64,000 nt of DNA from Monodelphis domestica (taxonomy: Eukaryota; Chordata; Mammalia; Didelphimorphia; Didelphidae). The notes below the pieces were generated by a model. That model worked only from the letters and a program-made list of their open reading frames with translations, was not told the origin of the DNA and made no database searches. Position numbers and translations under genes: made by a program. Where the stretch lies: contig NC_077234.1 in NCBI RefSeq assembly GCF_027887165.1, positions 251,708,658 to 251,772,657 on the forward strand. Reading direction: 5' to 3'. Shown here in pieces: positions 1 to 13,617 of this stretch. Position 1 is the first letter of the stretch; every line of letters begins with the position of its first letter.

Positions 1-650
1 TGTTTTTAAAAACTATTTTCAATTCCATTTTTGAAAAAGGAATGCTATAGACCCAGTGGGTGTATCCTGAGTTCATTCATCAAGGCATTTGACAATATCT
101 CTTGTGATATCCTTAGAGAGGAGTCAGAAATACTGACTTGAGGATCCTGAAATCACTAGGACCCAAAGGGACCTGAGTTCAAATCCTAAACCTGGATGAA
201 AAAAACATTAAAGTCCTTAGAAGTCAGAAGATCTGCCCAAGTTCATGTGAATAAAAGTAGGTAGACTTCTGGCTAATTTAACAAGTCTGTAAATTAATAT
301 TATTGTTAACTTGGAGAAAAATCATGAACCAAGTTTAGTTAAACTGTAATATGATAGAGAGAACAATAGTAGAGAGGTTCTGGAGCCCTGGGTTCACTTC
401 ACAGGTCTGACCTTTAGTCACTGGGTAATTTGAGGCAAAATCTGCTTTGCCTCCATTTCTTCATAAGGGAGGAAAATAATACTTTCCTCTCTGTGCCACA
501 CATTTTTTAGGATGAAAGTATGTTGCAAAGAGCAATAGAAAATATTTGTCAATGCTGTGACAGAGGATTCTGACTGTGTCCTTTTCCTCTTCAAGAGTGT
601 AAACCTTAAAATTTCTTAGACTTATAAATGTTGGAAATTTCACCATTGGG
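1..650. other. ROS1 intron, left edge
   Basis: No exon seen. Two worn SINE-like tails lie near 120-200 (a GAGTTCAAATCC-type motif) and 360-470. The rest is unique-looking AT-rich sequence. The 61-codon minus frame at 461-646 has no recognisable content. Confidence 0.5.
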
Positions 651-654
651 AAAT

Positions 655-1490
655 TTCATACTTGAAAAATTTCCTACTGATAGTCTATTGGAATGTGAAC
701 CCCCTTGGCATGGGAGGGTCCTTCTCCTCCCTACTTAAGATTACTTTAGGATAGAAACCTTTTGCTGAACAATGGAAAGGGCTTTGACCTATGCTTAAGC
801 ATAGAACAGGAAGTTCTTTGAGTCATGATTGATTTTAGAATTGATACAATAGAGATACTTGGAATGACAGAATACAATCTCCACCCTACTCAGTCCTAAC
901 AGGATTTAGGAAGGGCTGCAGCATAGATCAAAATTTAATTATTTGAGAATATGACCTTCAACAGACATGTGCAAAGCCACAGACCTCTGGGCAGTCCTGG
1001 GTTAAGCTAGAGCCACCATTGGCACAGGGAAGACATGGACAGTGATTGGTAGATGTGAAAACTGAGGGGCGGGAACTTAGATGGTGTCCTTAAAGATAGA
1101 GAGGTCTGAGGACTGGAAGAGGTTGAGGAGTTTTTGCTCTGAGCGAGGTGGCTCTGAAGGAGGACTGAGGAGGTTGCTCGGTGGGAGGACCAGGAGAGAA
1201 GGCTGGCTCTGAAGGAGAATTCTCTGGAAACAGTTCTTGAAAGGAGGCTCTCTTGAAGGTGGAGCCTGAGGTTGGCATGAGAAGCCTTACCTAGAGAGAT
1301 CTTGGTGAGTGATAAAACCAACTGACTGATTTATTCATTCTTATTCCTTTCTTACTTTCTCTGTTTTCTACTGATTAATCAGTGTATTATAAACTAAATT
1401 TCTCTATAAAACCCAGTTGTCTTGGGCATATTCATAAATTGGGAATATATTCCCTGGCGACCATCTTATATTTATATAAACCCAAGACAC
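655..1490 (+). mobile_element. Solo LTR of a marsupial endogenous retrovirus (fossil)
   Basis: It shares long stretches with the LTR at 41.65 kb (for example ATAGAGATACTTGGAAT and the CCTTCAACAGACATGT block) and the motif GATTGGTAGATGTGAAAA with the LTR at 62.1 kb. No internal retroviral region adjoins it, so it is a solo copy. Edges are approximate. It runs antisense to ROS1 and is old and worn. Confidence 0.65.
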
Positions 1491-1499
1491 AGTAGAAAA

Positions 1500-3950
1500 C
1501 ATATTTCAGCGGTCATAATTGTTATATATTTCCCTTGCTCCCAAAACATTTTAATTATCACAAGAGTCACTGCATTTACATGACTTTCAGGTTTGCAAGT
1601 ACTTTAAAAATATTATTTTATCCCCATAAAAACCCTCAAAGGAAGAGTAACAAAAGTTTAAAAAACAACAGCATCCTGATGATTAGAGCTGTCCACCCAT
1701 GGAGGCAGCAAAAGAGGTTCTAGAAGTATTCAAACAGATGCTGCTTGGGTATAGGAAAGGGACACTAACTATAGCCTGGCTTTGGGCATTTGAAGGATTC
1801 TGGCCCAGCTGACCTCTAAGATTTCTCTGAATTCTGCGACACTCTTAGCCTCCAAGTTCAATGACAACAACTATATTCGCAGATATCTTTCAGGGGTTCA
1901 TTATCATGTGCCTTACCTGAGATGCAAACATCATCCTGTATTAATGGGTTATTAAAACATGTCCCATGGTGTCTTCAAACCACATGTCTTTTTGACTTTC
2001 CTTTAATTGAAAAAAATAAGGCCACTTCTTGTGCTCACCGAACATGCTTTTCTATCATAAAGAGCTGAGTAAAAATAAGATTATTCACATCTTCCTTTAA
2101 ATGTTCAGCATCAATTAAACTCTCTCATACCACCAGGCCACCTGCTCCCAAAGTTTTAATTCTAAGATCCATTTCATTTACATAATATTTTTGCTATGAG
2201 AACCGTTTATGGTAATATTTTTACATTTAGATGGGCTCAAAGGGCATTATAATTTTAAATGGATTTATAATCTAGCCATAAGAAAACTAGTGTTTCATAT
2301 TCGTTTGTTCATGTAGTATTTAAAAAGGAGTAACCTTTATTTTGAATAATGCAGTTTATATTCCATTTTCAAAGATTTTGTTATAAGCTGTGGGTTTCTC
2401 ATGTGTGACCATACCAGGGATGTATGAGATATTTTTCAGTAATATTTTATGGACTACTTAGCTGCTTTCACCATTTGATTAGCAGGTTTAGATGATTATT
2501 AAAATATTTGTAATGATTTTTTTATTTAAGAGAATGGAAGCAAAGACCACAATGGTCAAAAAGAACTCTTGAAGATTAGTCCTATTCCACTATAAATAGA
2601 AATGAAATCATTTTTACTTTCCCTCAGAGAGTTCCTCCGTTGATTAAAAGGGAAATAACCAGAATGAGAATAAAAGTGAAACTGGTATGGAGGAGAGAGA
2701 GGCTGTTTTGTCAGCAAAGAAAATCCTCTACCAGCAACGATAAACAAAAAAAATGGAATATCTGCATTTATTAATGTAAATGGTGAGATATCTTCTTTTT
2801 TTCTTTTCTTTTTTTTGAATGAGGGAAAGGGAGGAAAGTCGGAGGGAGCCTGACATGTATTGCAATGAGTTGGCCCTACAAACATTAAGAGGCATGACTG
2901 AAATGGTTCTAGTTGAACGAGATCTAATTTGACGCTCTAGAGGCAATCTACCAAGTAATAACTAAGTGAATTTTGCAGGGACAATAATTCAACATGGTTG
3001 CATTTTTCAACACAGGAGAATCTGATCTATGTTACAGGCAAGTAGAGCAAAGAGCTTAACAGACTTGCCAAGTCATTGATTTATGCAAAATGTGAAGAGG
3101 AGGGAGGGGGAAGAAATCTTGATTATATGGCAGATCAGGTAAAGGCAGAAAAAGAAAGGCTACCATTAAAAGGAATGAATTGATCTATAAAGAAAGATTC
3201 TAAGAAGAGTTTCTTTTTATGTATCTGAAAGGATTGTTTAGGAATCGGGGTATAACATTATCAAGAGGTGGCATTTTGTCTCAGGATTTAGAAACCCAAA
3301 TGGTATCCCATTAATAAAGTAGGGTCAATCGACGATCAAATTGTGTGGAATAGAACTAGGAGTGAGTAACCAAATACTTCTCCTAGTCCTGCAGAACCCA
3401 TCACTATTCCCTTGGGCAAGTCACTGCACCTCCCAGAACTGATTTCCTTACGTGCTGAATAGAATCATCTCACGTGCCCCGACAGGCTTGCTACGAGGAT
3501 CAGATATAAGAGTATGTGGGAGGCTGCCTCATAGCCCTAGAAATATTACACAGATGTCTTCGCATGGTGCTGGTCGCTTCTCTTTGCAAGCCAACTTGCA
3601 TTTCTTCATGTGGCAGGACAAGGCAGCTACAGAAAGTCAAACTGGGGTATCAAGATGGCTTGAAGACAAGGTTCGTCTCTTTTCGCGTTCCAGGATGTGA
3701 TCTGACCAAATCATTCCATCTTAGTATCCCAGGAAAAAGGGACTGATTTGCTTTAGGGAAGTTTCTTCAATGGAAGCTCCACAGAGTTATGAAATCAGAA
3801 CCATACTAGAACTCATGCCCAGTGACAACCAATTTTATATAATAAATATATAGAATAAAATAACCAATTTTGCATTGCAAATTATGGAAATAATTTTCAC
3901 TTCAATCTGGCAATGACCCTGTGAAGTAGGTCATGCGAAAACTATTGGGG
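1500..3950. other. ROS1 intron, mostly unique AT-rich sequence
   Basis: No exon recognised on either strand. A SINE-like remnant lies at about 3400-3520. Open frames of 60-110 codons on both strands at 2556-2946 and 3452-3746 show no recognisable domains or splice context and look like chance. Confidence 0.45.
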
Positions 3951-3959
3951 GTAATTTAT

Positions 3960-4080
3960 GAAAAGACAGTGTGGTCTAGTGGAAAGAGAACCAGAGAGTC
4001 AGGAGGACTTTGCTTCTGTGACCCCAGGAAAGTGATTTAACCCTTTACTGGCCTCAGCAAACTCTTTTAAAGTGACGATG
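3960..4080 (+). repeat. CORE/MIR-type SINE, 5' part
   Basis: Contains the head GTGTGGTCTAGTGGAAAGAG and the downstream CCCCAGGAAAGTGATTTAACC, typical of mammalian tRNA-headed CORE SINEs. Confidence 0.7.
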
Positions 4081-4334
4081 CTGATCCGCACCTGTCACAA
4101 CCACTGGTATTGGCTTACATGGATGAAATCCCAAGCTGAAATCAGAAATCAAATATCAGAAACTAAAAAACGAATGTTCAAGGAAGTTGAGAGGTTGAAT
4201 TTAAAGCTGAGTCCAGCTTTTCTGACTCTAAATCGATTGCTTTCTCCAAAATACTTTGATCACGATGAAGTTCTGTGGTAGAAATGAAAATCAGTATCGT
4301 GGAGAACTTGAGATGAAGTTGAAAATGTTTTTTT

Positions 4335-4525
4335 TTATCGTAGAGTTATTTCAGGCCTGTTTAACTCTTTGGGCTCCTGATTGGGGTTTTCTTGGCAAAG
4401 ACATTGTAGTGGTTTACTATTTCCTTCTCCGGCTCCTTTTACAGATGAGGAAACTGAGGCCAATAGGGTTAAGGGACTTGCCCAGGGTCACAAAGTTGGC
4501 AAGTATCAGAGGTTAGATTTAAACA
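4335..4525 (+). repeat. Marsupial SINE (TTTTCTTGGCAAAGA type)
   Basis: Runs GGGTTTTCTTGGCAAAGACA, then CCTTCTCCGGCTC and CAGATGAGGAAACTGAGGCC, ending in the GGGACTTGCCCAGGGTCACA box. Versions of the same element occur at 8.37, 35.03 and 58.3 kb. Confidence 0.75.
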
Positions 4526-4589
4526 AAGGAAGAAGGTCTCTGTCCACGGTGCAGACATATGCAACAATAACACCTCAAAATTACATAAT

Positions 4590-4810
4590 GCTTTAAGTGT
4601 TGCAAAGCACCTTATAAACAGTATCTCGTTTTATTTTCATGGCAACGCCAGGAGGTGGCTGCTCTTCTTATTCCCATTTGATACTGCAGAAAAGGAAAGC
4701 AGACAGAGGTTTAGAGACTTGCCTAAGGACACCCATCTGGCAAATGTCGGGGGCTGGATGGGAACTTGAGCCTCTCTGACTCTCGGTCTCGTACTCTAGT
4801 TGAGGTACAA
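4590..4810 (+). repeat. MIR-like SINE
   Basis: Follows the MIR order: GCAAAGCACCTTATAAACAG, a mid-region with the CAGAAAAGGAAAGCAGACAG block, then GACTTGCCTAAGGACAC and a CTCTGACTC tail. Confidence 0.7.
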
Positions 4811-5150
4811 CTTAGTCCAAGGCAATTTGGCAAAAAGGAAAAAGCAACACATGAGATTGTCTATCTCGACCTTCATCTGTTTCTAATGGAAAAGGCAATG
4901 GCAGATACGGCAGACGTGAAAGTGCTGGGAGAATGCTAGCTTTCGTAAGTGTCAGAAATTGGATGGAGAAGGATCGACCGTGGTAGCGCTTGTTCCTTAT
5001 TGCCTGCCCAACATCCTTGTTCGAAGCGATTGACTTTCTGTTTCAACCTTCTCCCATTATTTCTGAGAAATGTGCCAATGAGGAAAACATGAGATGGTGA
5101 GGAAAACAATATGAAACGGGACAGGAAAACCCTCTCCTTTTGCTACCTAC

Positions 5151-5332
5151 CCGATTCCCTTTCTTTTCAGCCCAATATAATGTGTGGCCAATCCAGTCAA
5201 TGGCGAGGGCTTGAGCATGCTGAACAGCTCCCATCCTCAGCGTTTTGAAATCTGGGTCATCCAAATCTGTTACATAAACGTTACCAGCTGAGTTTATCCA
5301 GTAGAGGGAGCCATTATCAATGTAGTCCAAGT
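5151..5332 (-). CDS. ROS1: ROS1 exon, second propeller continued (last exon in window)
   Basis: 182-base exon, two bases in, phase 0 out. It encodes LDYIDNGSLYWINSAGNVYV, then AQALAIDWIGHTLYWAEKKG. Two SLYW/TLYW strands and AIDWIGHTLYW are textbook YWTD-type repeats, closer to the consensus than the human equivalents (NSLYYSD and ALAFEWLGHFLYWAG). The acceptor is AAATTTCAG and the donor GTAGGT. No further ROS1 exon is visible to the left, so the next one should lie beyond base 1. Confidence 0.95.
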
Positions 5333-8300
5333 CTGAAATTTTAAAGAGCTGGATGACGGGGACGCTTGCAAAAGAGGAAAACCCTCAGAATCTACAACCA
5401 AGTATCAGGGACTTGTCACTACATGAGCTAAAAGGAAAACATTTCAAAGGACTATCTTCCTTATCTCTCATTCCAAAATACGTTACATGAAATACTATTT
5501 TTTAATTGTTAGAATTGGTTAAAAGCAGATTTTAATGCGTTTTAAAAACCTGATCTCAAAAGAACGTGCTAGGGCTTTGGTCCTCCTAAGGTGCGTGTGA
5601 TCGGGGTCCAATTTGAAATCGCTTCTCTGTTCAAACGTGATCCACTCCGGAGGTTTTCCCATACGCTAGTTTTCACGTACCTAGTACCCTAGTAAGCAGG
5701 TTCTCTTTTCCTAAGAAAGTATGAGTCATTTCCATGTCCTTAAAGGAGTGTCCTAGGAGTCACCTTTCCTAGAATAAATGCTCCCAAGTGACTTACTTTT
5801 GTTTTTTAATTAAAAGAAAAAACTCCTTCATCTTAATGCTTTGGTAACGATCCTATATGATAACATGCTTCCATTCCTGGCAGTACTGATTTTCCTAACA
5901 TTATTGAAGAAATTCCCATATTCTGACATTTTCAAAGCAAAACTTGGTTTTCTTCTTCCTTAAGGAAAATAAGGTCCCCAAAGATGCATGACTGTGTGCC
6001 ATGACGTACTTACCAGCTACATCATTTACTTGTGGTAAAAGAACATCAGAATGAAAAGTCTCCAGAGATATATTCCAAACACCCAATTTGCTTCCAATAA
6101 TGACATAAAAATGATCCCCTATAATGGGAAAAATAAAGTTTATTACGGAGACTTTTAAATATGGTTCTTCCAAACTGCATAATCTGCAAAGGAAGCAAAT
6201 ATTTTCAAGTATTTATTAAGCAGTTAATTGCAATTAGTAATATATAAATGCTACAATGATAAATTTGATCTGACCCACCTTTAGAAGGTAGGCAAGTCTA
6301 GGCTAGTTGTACAGCTTCCTCACAGAGCTTCCCACATAGTAAATGTGTGATAATGGTTGTTGAATTGATGAATTGAATGCAGAGGACCAGGAAGACCAAG
6401 TCCCCACTTTAAAAGAAGCTAAAGATTACTTTGCATGTGAAAACTGTAGGAGAGTGTCAGGCATTACTGCAACTATCAAGGAATGCTATCAGAGAGTATT
6501 GGTCCTAGCAGGGGTACCTGAAGCATCTAATGAAGGAATGTTGTCTGCCTCTGGTTTGCAGGAAATTTCTCTGGGCTGCAACTAAAAGGTCTTTGGACTC
6601 CCAGGGCTACCAAAATGGACTGTGAATTTTGACTAGAGCTCATGGTAGCTTAGATTATATTCTCCAGCTTAACGATCAAGTTAAAGAATTTTCTCGGTGA
6701 AAGACGTCTAAAATATCCAAGACAAATGTTAACATTTTACTGTCAAAATTAAAGGGTAAAAACATAAATCACTCAACAAATCAGTAAGCATGCATTTATT
6801 AAATACCTGCTCTAGGTCATATAGACCCCTTCTTTCTGGTAAGAGCCAATCATCAAATTGTTTTCTCAGGGAGTATACTTTAGAAAAGGTTTTATGGGAT
6901 ATTTGTTGGGGCATATATGTTGAATGAAAAAACAACGTGTCAACAATTACTTTAAAAATTAAAAAATATTCAAAACTAGAAACAAAATATATATCGTATT
7001 ATAAATTATTGGAAACCTCAATGTGCCAATTGTTTTCATTTTTAATGTCAGAAAAGTTCCAAGGATGTTAAGGAAAGAGGAAAGTAGAAACACAGCCAAT
7101 TACCAGAGGAAGCTCTTTTAAACATACAAAAATCCTTCTTTATCTCTGGAGTGGCTCTCTAGTCTATTTTAGCCCAAAGCTAAACATAGGAAGGGGAAGA
7201 TGGGTTAAAGACCCCCCCCCCCCGACCCAACACACATACACAGAGAATACGAACTGGTATCAAACTCAAATAGACACGGATTCCTGTGAGCTGCCCATCG
7301 ACTTTGAAAACTACAAATTAACATCGATAGTGTGACGTATTTTAATTTATTGTGTTAAACCCCTCCCAAAGACATTTCATTCTATCTGAGCTGCATTCTG
7401 GGTTCTGAGGGCCACATCCCTCCTTGACACCTCAGGTCTGTCTCTTGACATGTAGGAAAAGTTGGACTATGGCTACACGTATCTGCCTTAGGGGGATGTG
7501 TAGCAAGAAATGGGCTCTCTGTAAGTTAAGGAATAATGATGATCCCTCTAGGATGATGACAGAGGACTAATATAAGTACAGTCAATGTTCATGGAAAGGT
7601 ATAGAATTAAAATTTACTGGATGCAAATCTGGTAAGCGCTGAAATATGTACCAACATTTCAGCATGGTCAGTTTCATCTTACTGGTCTATAAAGTGCTCC
7701 AATCACTTCCATCTGCATAAAGTTTACATGCTATTACCTTGTATAATGCAGGAAGCAAAGGGATGGCTAATCCTGCGATTTAGGAAACTGTGGGTAGGCA
7801 GTTTATAACTCATATATTAAAGTGTTTAGAGATATATAAATAAACTACTGAAATTATTTATATCGTATTATCTGAAAATTAATACCAATGAAGACTTACA
7901 TACAAGCATATTTACATCGTTGTATAAATACATACACATGTGTGCATATATAAAACATAGGTGTGTGTGTGTATACATGTAAAACATAGATGTATAGATG
8001 CTCATACAAAAAAGGTTTATGATTAAAAACTGCTTAAAATGAGTTTTAAAATCACTCTCCACCTCTTTTGTAATTACCCTGCCTTTACTAGGGAAAAAAA
8101 ACATTCCTGCTCATTGGTAATATTTCCTTTAGCATTTTTCTTAATTTTAAAAAGGAAAACCTTCATTGTATACGTATATATATCTATACACATATATACA
8201 CACACTATATCTATAACCTAGTAGGAAAAATGTGCAAAAGTAATCCCATTTTGGATTGTGATAGAATAGGAAACGGAAGGGGGCTGACAACTGTACAGAA

Positions 8301-11300
8301 ACATTAACGAATATCCAAGCAATGCACCGAAAGAACGAAATGCTTGTTACTGTTGTTGTACCATTTTAACTCATGCCCATCTCGTCATGACCTGTTTGGG
8401 GGAGTTTCTCTGCAGACGTACTGGAGTGATCTGCCATTTCCCTCTCCAGTAAATAAAGCACTTTAGGATGTGATTTATACCATGAAGCAAATTAATCATT
8501 AGACATGACAGACGTAGAGTATTCGATGTTAGTCAGTCAATCCATATTTATCAAAAACCTGTTCTTTGTCGGCACTGGTCTTGAGCACGGCACATGTAAA
8601 GGAATGAAGGGACTCGCCTTATCTCAAGAAACTCATTGTCCAAAGTAGGGGGAAAACATGCAGATATGTCCAAACACATCTATGCAGTCCATTCTGCTAG
8701 AACTTGTTTGGAGGATACGTATTTGTCCCATTATATTCCTATGCCAGGGACCATTTGAGCACACCAGATAGGTGCTTGCTTGTGCTCAATGTCTTCCTAG
8801 AGAAGCAGGGACAGAACCAGAAAATTGTACAAGAAGTCAGGAGATGCAGCCCTTCTGCGCCTGCCGCTACAAGAAACTTCAGCTCTTGAGTGAAAGTGCC
8901 GCAGTTATTGTTCATCTGCAGTCGAAGCTGGGCTAATGAGGAATGATCCCCCCTTTCCACTAGGGCCAAAGTCTGGGTTCTGGAGTTTTTCACCATGTAT
9001 TCCCACCTCATACTCAGCCTTCCCCAATGGGAACCAGGGAATAGACCACACAGCTGCTTCATGTGGCTGCCACGGCCACAATTTACTGTAAAATGTATGG
9101 ATTCCTAAACAATTTGCCATGTATAAAACTGTCCTTTTCGTCCCAAGTATTGCCATTAATGACGTGTCCAAGTCTTGTCCTCCTCAACCCACTTCCCCCC
9201 AAGCTCTGTTTTCCCTGGATAACGGGGTGACTTTTTTGGTTAAGTCAGAGCAGGACTGACGCACAAGAAGAATCAAGGATGTCAATGGAAGGAAGGCACT
9301 AGAATGGATGGGGCTTGGGAATGACTTCCTAAAGAAGGGGAGATATGAGCCGGGATTCAAACAAAACCATGAAAGCCAAGAGGCCGAGAAGAGGGAGAAT
9401 GTGCCAGGGAAAGGGGGGCAGAGTGGACAGGGCAGCTTCTAGAGCAGACAGATGGAATATGTTGGAGAAACACGAATAAGGCCAGAGCTGCAGGATCTCA
9501 GAGTCCATGTGTACATGGGAGGGGGTATAAGGTGTAGGAAGACTAGGAAGGTGCGTGTGGAAGACAGGCTATGAAGGGCAGGGTCCAAACGTCCAGTGTT
9601 CTCTTGATAGTTGGCCAAATGACGTTTCAGGGTCTCAAACAAGCCCATCTATACTTTGATCTTTAAGAAGGAACATACATAATTATGAAAAATATGTATC
9701 TCTAGCAGTGGATAAGGAGAATTTCAGTCATATCTAGACAGAGTTTTTAATAAGACAAAGAACACTAAGGAAAATTCCTTTCCATTTCTTAAATGCCTTT
9801 TTATTGACTCACATTCTACATTCTACATTCCCTTCTGGCATCCCAACCCCAAAACATGGATCTGGAATGATTGTCAGGGTGAGGGAGAGCAGGTAGAAAA
9901 GAAGGCATTGGTTCTACTAGATTTTACTGAAAGGAATTTAAAAAGGAACTAAACTAAAAAATAGATTAAAAATTTAACCATGCATATAATTCCCCCTTAA
10001 ATTGTCCCCCCCTTTCTCTCAGCAATGCCAAGGCAAAGGAGAGGAGTCTGCTTCTGTGTACTTCCAGACATAGACCATAGATCAGAGACCTAAGTTCACA
10101 GATGCAAAAAATGCCTTAAGGGAATATAAATTTTCCCTACTTTCCATATTCCTCTTCTGGTATCTCTAGACTCTTAATTGGGATATTGTGGCTGTATTTA
10201 TATAGCATTTTGCAGACTGCAAAATATTGTCACATAAATTAACTCCATCTAGCCCTCACAGCAAGCCTGGGAGGATTAGAAATCTAGATGGCATTGCGGA
10301 TAGAGTACTAAACTTAGAATCAGGAAGACTTGAGTTTGAATCCTGCCTCTGTATTGAACTATTTATATGATCCTAAGAAAATCACTTAACCTCTCTCAGA
10401 TACAGTTTCCTCATCTGTAAAATGTAGGAGTTAAGAGATCTCAGCAGTATTATGAAGATAAAATGAGATAATAGGTATAAAACACTTTGTAAATGTTAGC
10501 TTTTATTAGGTTTTTGTTATTTCTGCTGAAGAGAATGGACCTTGCATTAGAAAAAACAGAATATAAATGATCAAAAATGAGTTGACATAGAAATTGGAAG
10601 ATAGTAATAGAGCATCTCATGGACTCTGATGAATTCAAGCATGCTGACCTAGATAAACCTAAAGGTAATGAAAAATCTGGCAGATGTGAAAGCAGAACCA
10701 CTATTAATGATATGTAAAAGACAAAAGGAACAGGGAGAACTACCACAAGATAGAAAAAGGATACATATTGTTTGCCTCTTCAAAAAAGGGAATAAAAGAG
10801 AGCCTGTGTACTATAAGCCACTAATCATGGCTTTAATTCCTGTGAAAAGTGTGAAATGAATCATAAGAAATTAAATAGCTGGTGCCTATCTAGAAAAGGA
10901 ATCCCATGAAGGACAAATCTTCCCAGACTCACTTGGCTCTTTTTTTTACAGATTATTAGGGGGCAGGGAGTAGATTGAGAAACAGGACTAGATATGGAGA
11001 TACTAGGTTTGAAATCTGGCCTCAGACACTGCCCAGCTGTGTGACCCTGGGCAAGTCACTTGACCCCCATGGCCTAACCCTTTCCACTCTTCTGTCTTGG
11101 AACCAATACACAGTACTGATTCCAAGCCGGAAGGGAAGAGTTTTAAAAAAGATGATTAAGGTAGTACATTGGTGGGTGGTTGTGGGAGAAAGTGGTGGAT
11201 GTAGTAGTTTATCTAGATTTTAGCAAAAATTTTAATAATATATCTTATGTTATTATTTTGGAGAAGAGAGACGTGTGGACTAGGTCATCCTAGAGATAGA

Positions 11301-13566
11301 TGGGTTCAAAAGTATTTAAATGGCTAGAATCAAAGAGCGGTTCAGAGTTCAGAGTTAAACTGTCAACGGGTCTCTGCGAAGACTCTCTAGGCTTGGCCCT
11401 ACGTTATGGAACTTTTTTAAATTTTAAATTAACTTAGAAAAAGGCCCAATTGGCATTCTCATGCAAGTTGTAAAAAAACAAAAAACAACACAAAGCTCAG
11501 AGGGATGCCCGCATTACCTGGCCTGAGCGTGCTGCTGCGGAAGTGGCTCGCACCTGGAGCCCTCCGCAGATGCTCCACTGGTAGTGAGCGCTCAGAATGC
11601 CTTCCTGGAGGGCGCTGCGCTGCCTGCAGGAAGAAGAGCGCAGTCAGTGGGGCACGAGCGGGCGGGGGCGGCCTGCCGCGGCGGGGCCTCGCATGAGAGG
11701 GCTTCCTTAGCCCTGGGCAGGCAGACGAAGCCTCGTCCTTCTGCCCGCCCAAGGAAAGGGGAGGCAGAGCGAGGCGCCCCCCATCGCGGGCGCCCGGAAA
11801 CGGAAGGGCCGCCTTCCCAGACTTCCCTCTGGAGCCAGGACACACCGTGAAGGTGAATTATATACACGGTGACGGAGATTCAAGTCTGAGAAATACGAAT
11901 GATGAAGAAGGATGGCAGACAGTGGCGGGGAGGACGGATCCCAGATAGAAGGTGCCGCGTGACATCCAAGGAGATGGAAGGAAACATTTTACTACTGCAG
12001 ACATTATTATTAAATACTGTGATTACGATTCCCATTTCCAAGCTTCATGGGAGCCCACATCGACTCACAGGGGTTGGGACTTGCTTATAACCACAGACTT
12101 GAGTTAAAAAAGACTTTCAATCTCATCTGCTTCGATCCTCTCATTTTACAGGGGAAGAACTAAGTCAAAGAGAGATTAAATGTCACTTACAAGGTCAGCC
12201 AGATTATTAGCTCGTGTCTTATCTGAGACGAAAACTCATTTTCCACTTCGTTTAGAGATCTGGCTCAGAATCTCTTCTCCTGACTTTTTAGCCCAGCGTG
12301 CATTTTTTTCACTACAACATATGGATGAAATTATGTCTCTAGAGCACAAGTGAAGACCTAGAAGGGACCTTAAAGAACACTAAGTTCAACCACCTAATTT
12401 AACAGTTAAAATAAATGAAAGTGGAAAAAGTTGAGGGACTCGCCCAGAGTTACATAGTAGGTAATACAGGATTTGAACTCGGGCCTCTTTGACTCCATAT
12501 CCATCACTCTATTCAAAGCACCATAAGGTTCCCTTTAACATGAACATATTTGCATTTATTTTATTTTAACTCCGAGACAGAGACAGATTCAAGAATCTCT
12601 TTCATTTCATATATAGATAAAACTCTAGTATCAAAGTCCCTTTTTCACTTGTTAAGATCATAGCAAATTGGACAGACTACAATTTGGCCATCTGACTGGC
12701 TAGCATATGCTACATTAATCTGACCTGAAATGTCTAAGGAAAGATTGAATCATATCTTTTGTAATTATTCTAAGAAATATTGGCTTTAAGTAATCACTTT
12801 TACAACATCTAATGGAAATCCATTTCCTTTAGAGCAATGAAGATAAGAACTGTCCTGGTCCCCACTCTTAGGATATATCTATTTTCCTCTAAAATACAAT
12901 TTCCCTGGAAAAATGTCACTTGATTTCAGGAGCATATTCGATGAAAATAACTTCTAAAATAGGACAATATGCCTTCCTCTAATACAGAAATAAGTTGGTT
13001 TTCAGTCTAACTAGAAACTAGCTCGAATGTTGAGCCATACAAGATCACTCATATCATTTATTTCTCTAGCTACTGCCTAATTCCAAAATGTATTTAACTA
13101 TTTTTTTTTGGGGGGGGGGGGAGAAGAGAGACAGATATTCTTAGCTAAATTCACAGTTTTCTTGTTTGTTTGTTTTTTCTGCCTAACTGGCAAGAACTAA
13201 GTTCTTGAAGGATAGCTGTGGCTTAAGGACTTTGGTATAAGCTTCATAGTTTTGTTTCTTGTGTATGTTACATTGAAATATAAGAACACTAAAAATGGAG
13301 GCAGGAGACCTGGGGCAAAATCTGGTTCCTTGATAGTCATGAGACTTTAGAAAGTTATTTCATCAGTAGAGAGATCTTAGGTCTCTGGTCTCTAAAATAA
13401 AGCAACTAGACTAGATTATTATTGAAGTAACTTTGAAACCTAAAAAACTGATTCTATTAACTTCTTATTTTTGATATTAAATGAAAAACATCTTTATAAA
13501 ATGTATTCTTTTAAGACCAACCAATAGTTGTCATTTCCCTTGATTCAAAATTGACATTCTTTTAGG

Positions 13567-13617
<51 letters not shown>

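Noticed and set aside
1007-1321. 104-codon Ser-rich minus frame
   Set aside because: It lies inside the solo LTR at 0.66-1.49 kb and has no protein character.
8739-9171. 107- and 88-codon minus frames
   Set aside because: No domain, no splice sites in register, and no fit to the missing FN3-3 part.
11459-11867. 128- and 91-codon minus frames and 88-codon plus frame
   Set aside because: GC-rich DNA has few stop codons; all strands and frames are open here and none matches a known protein.
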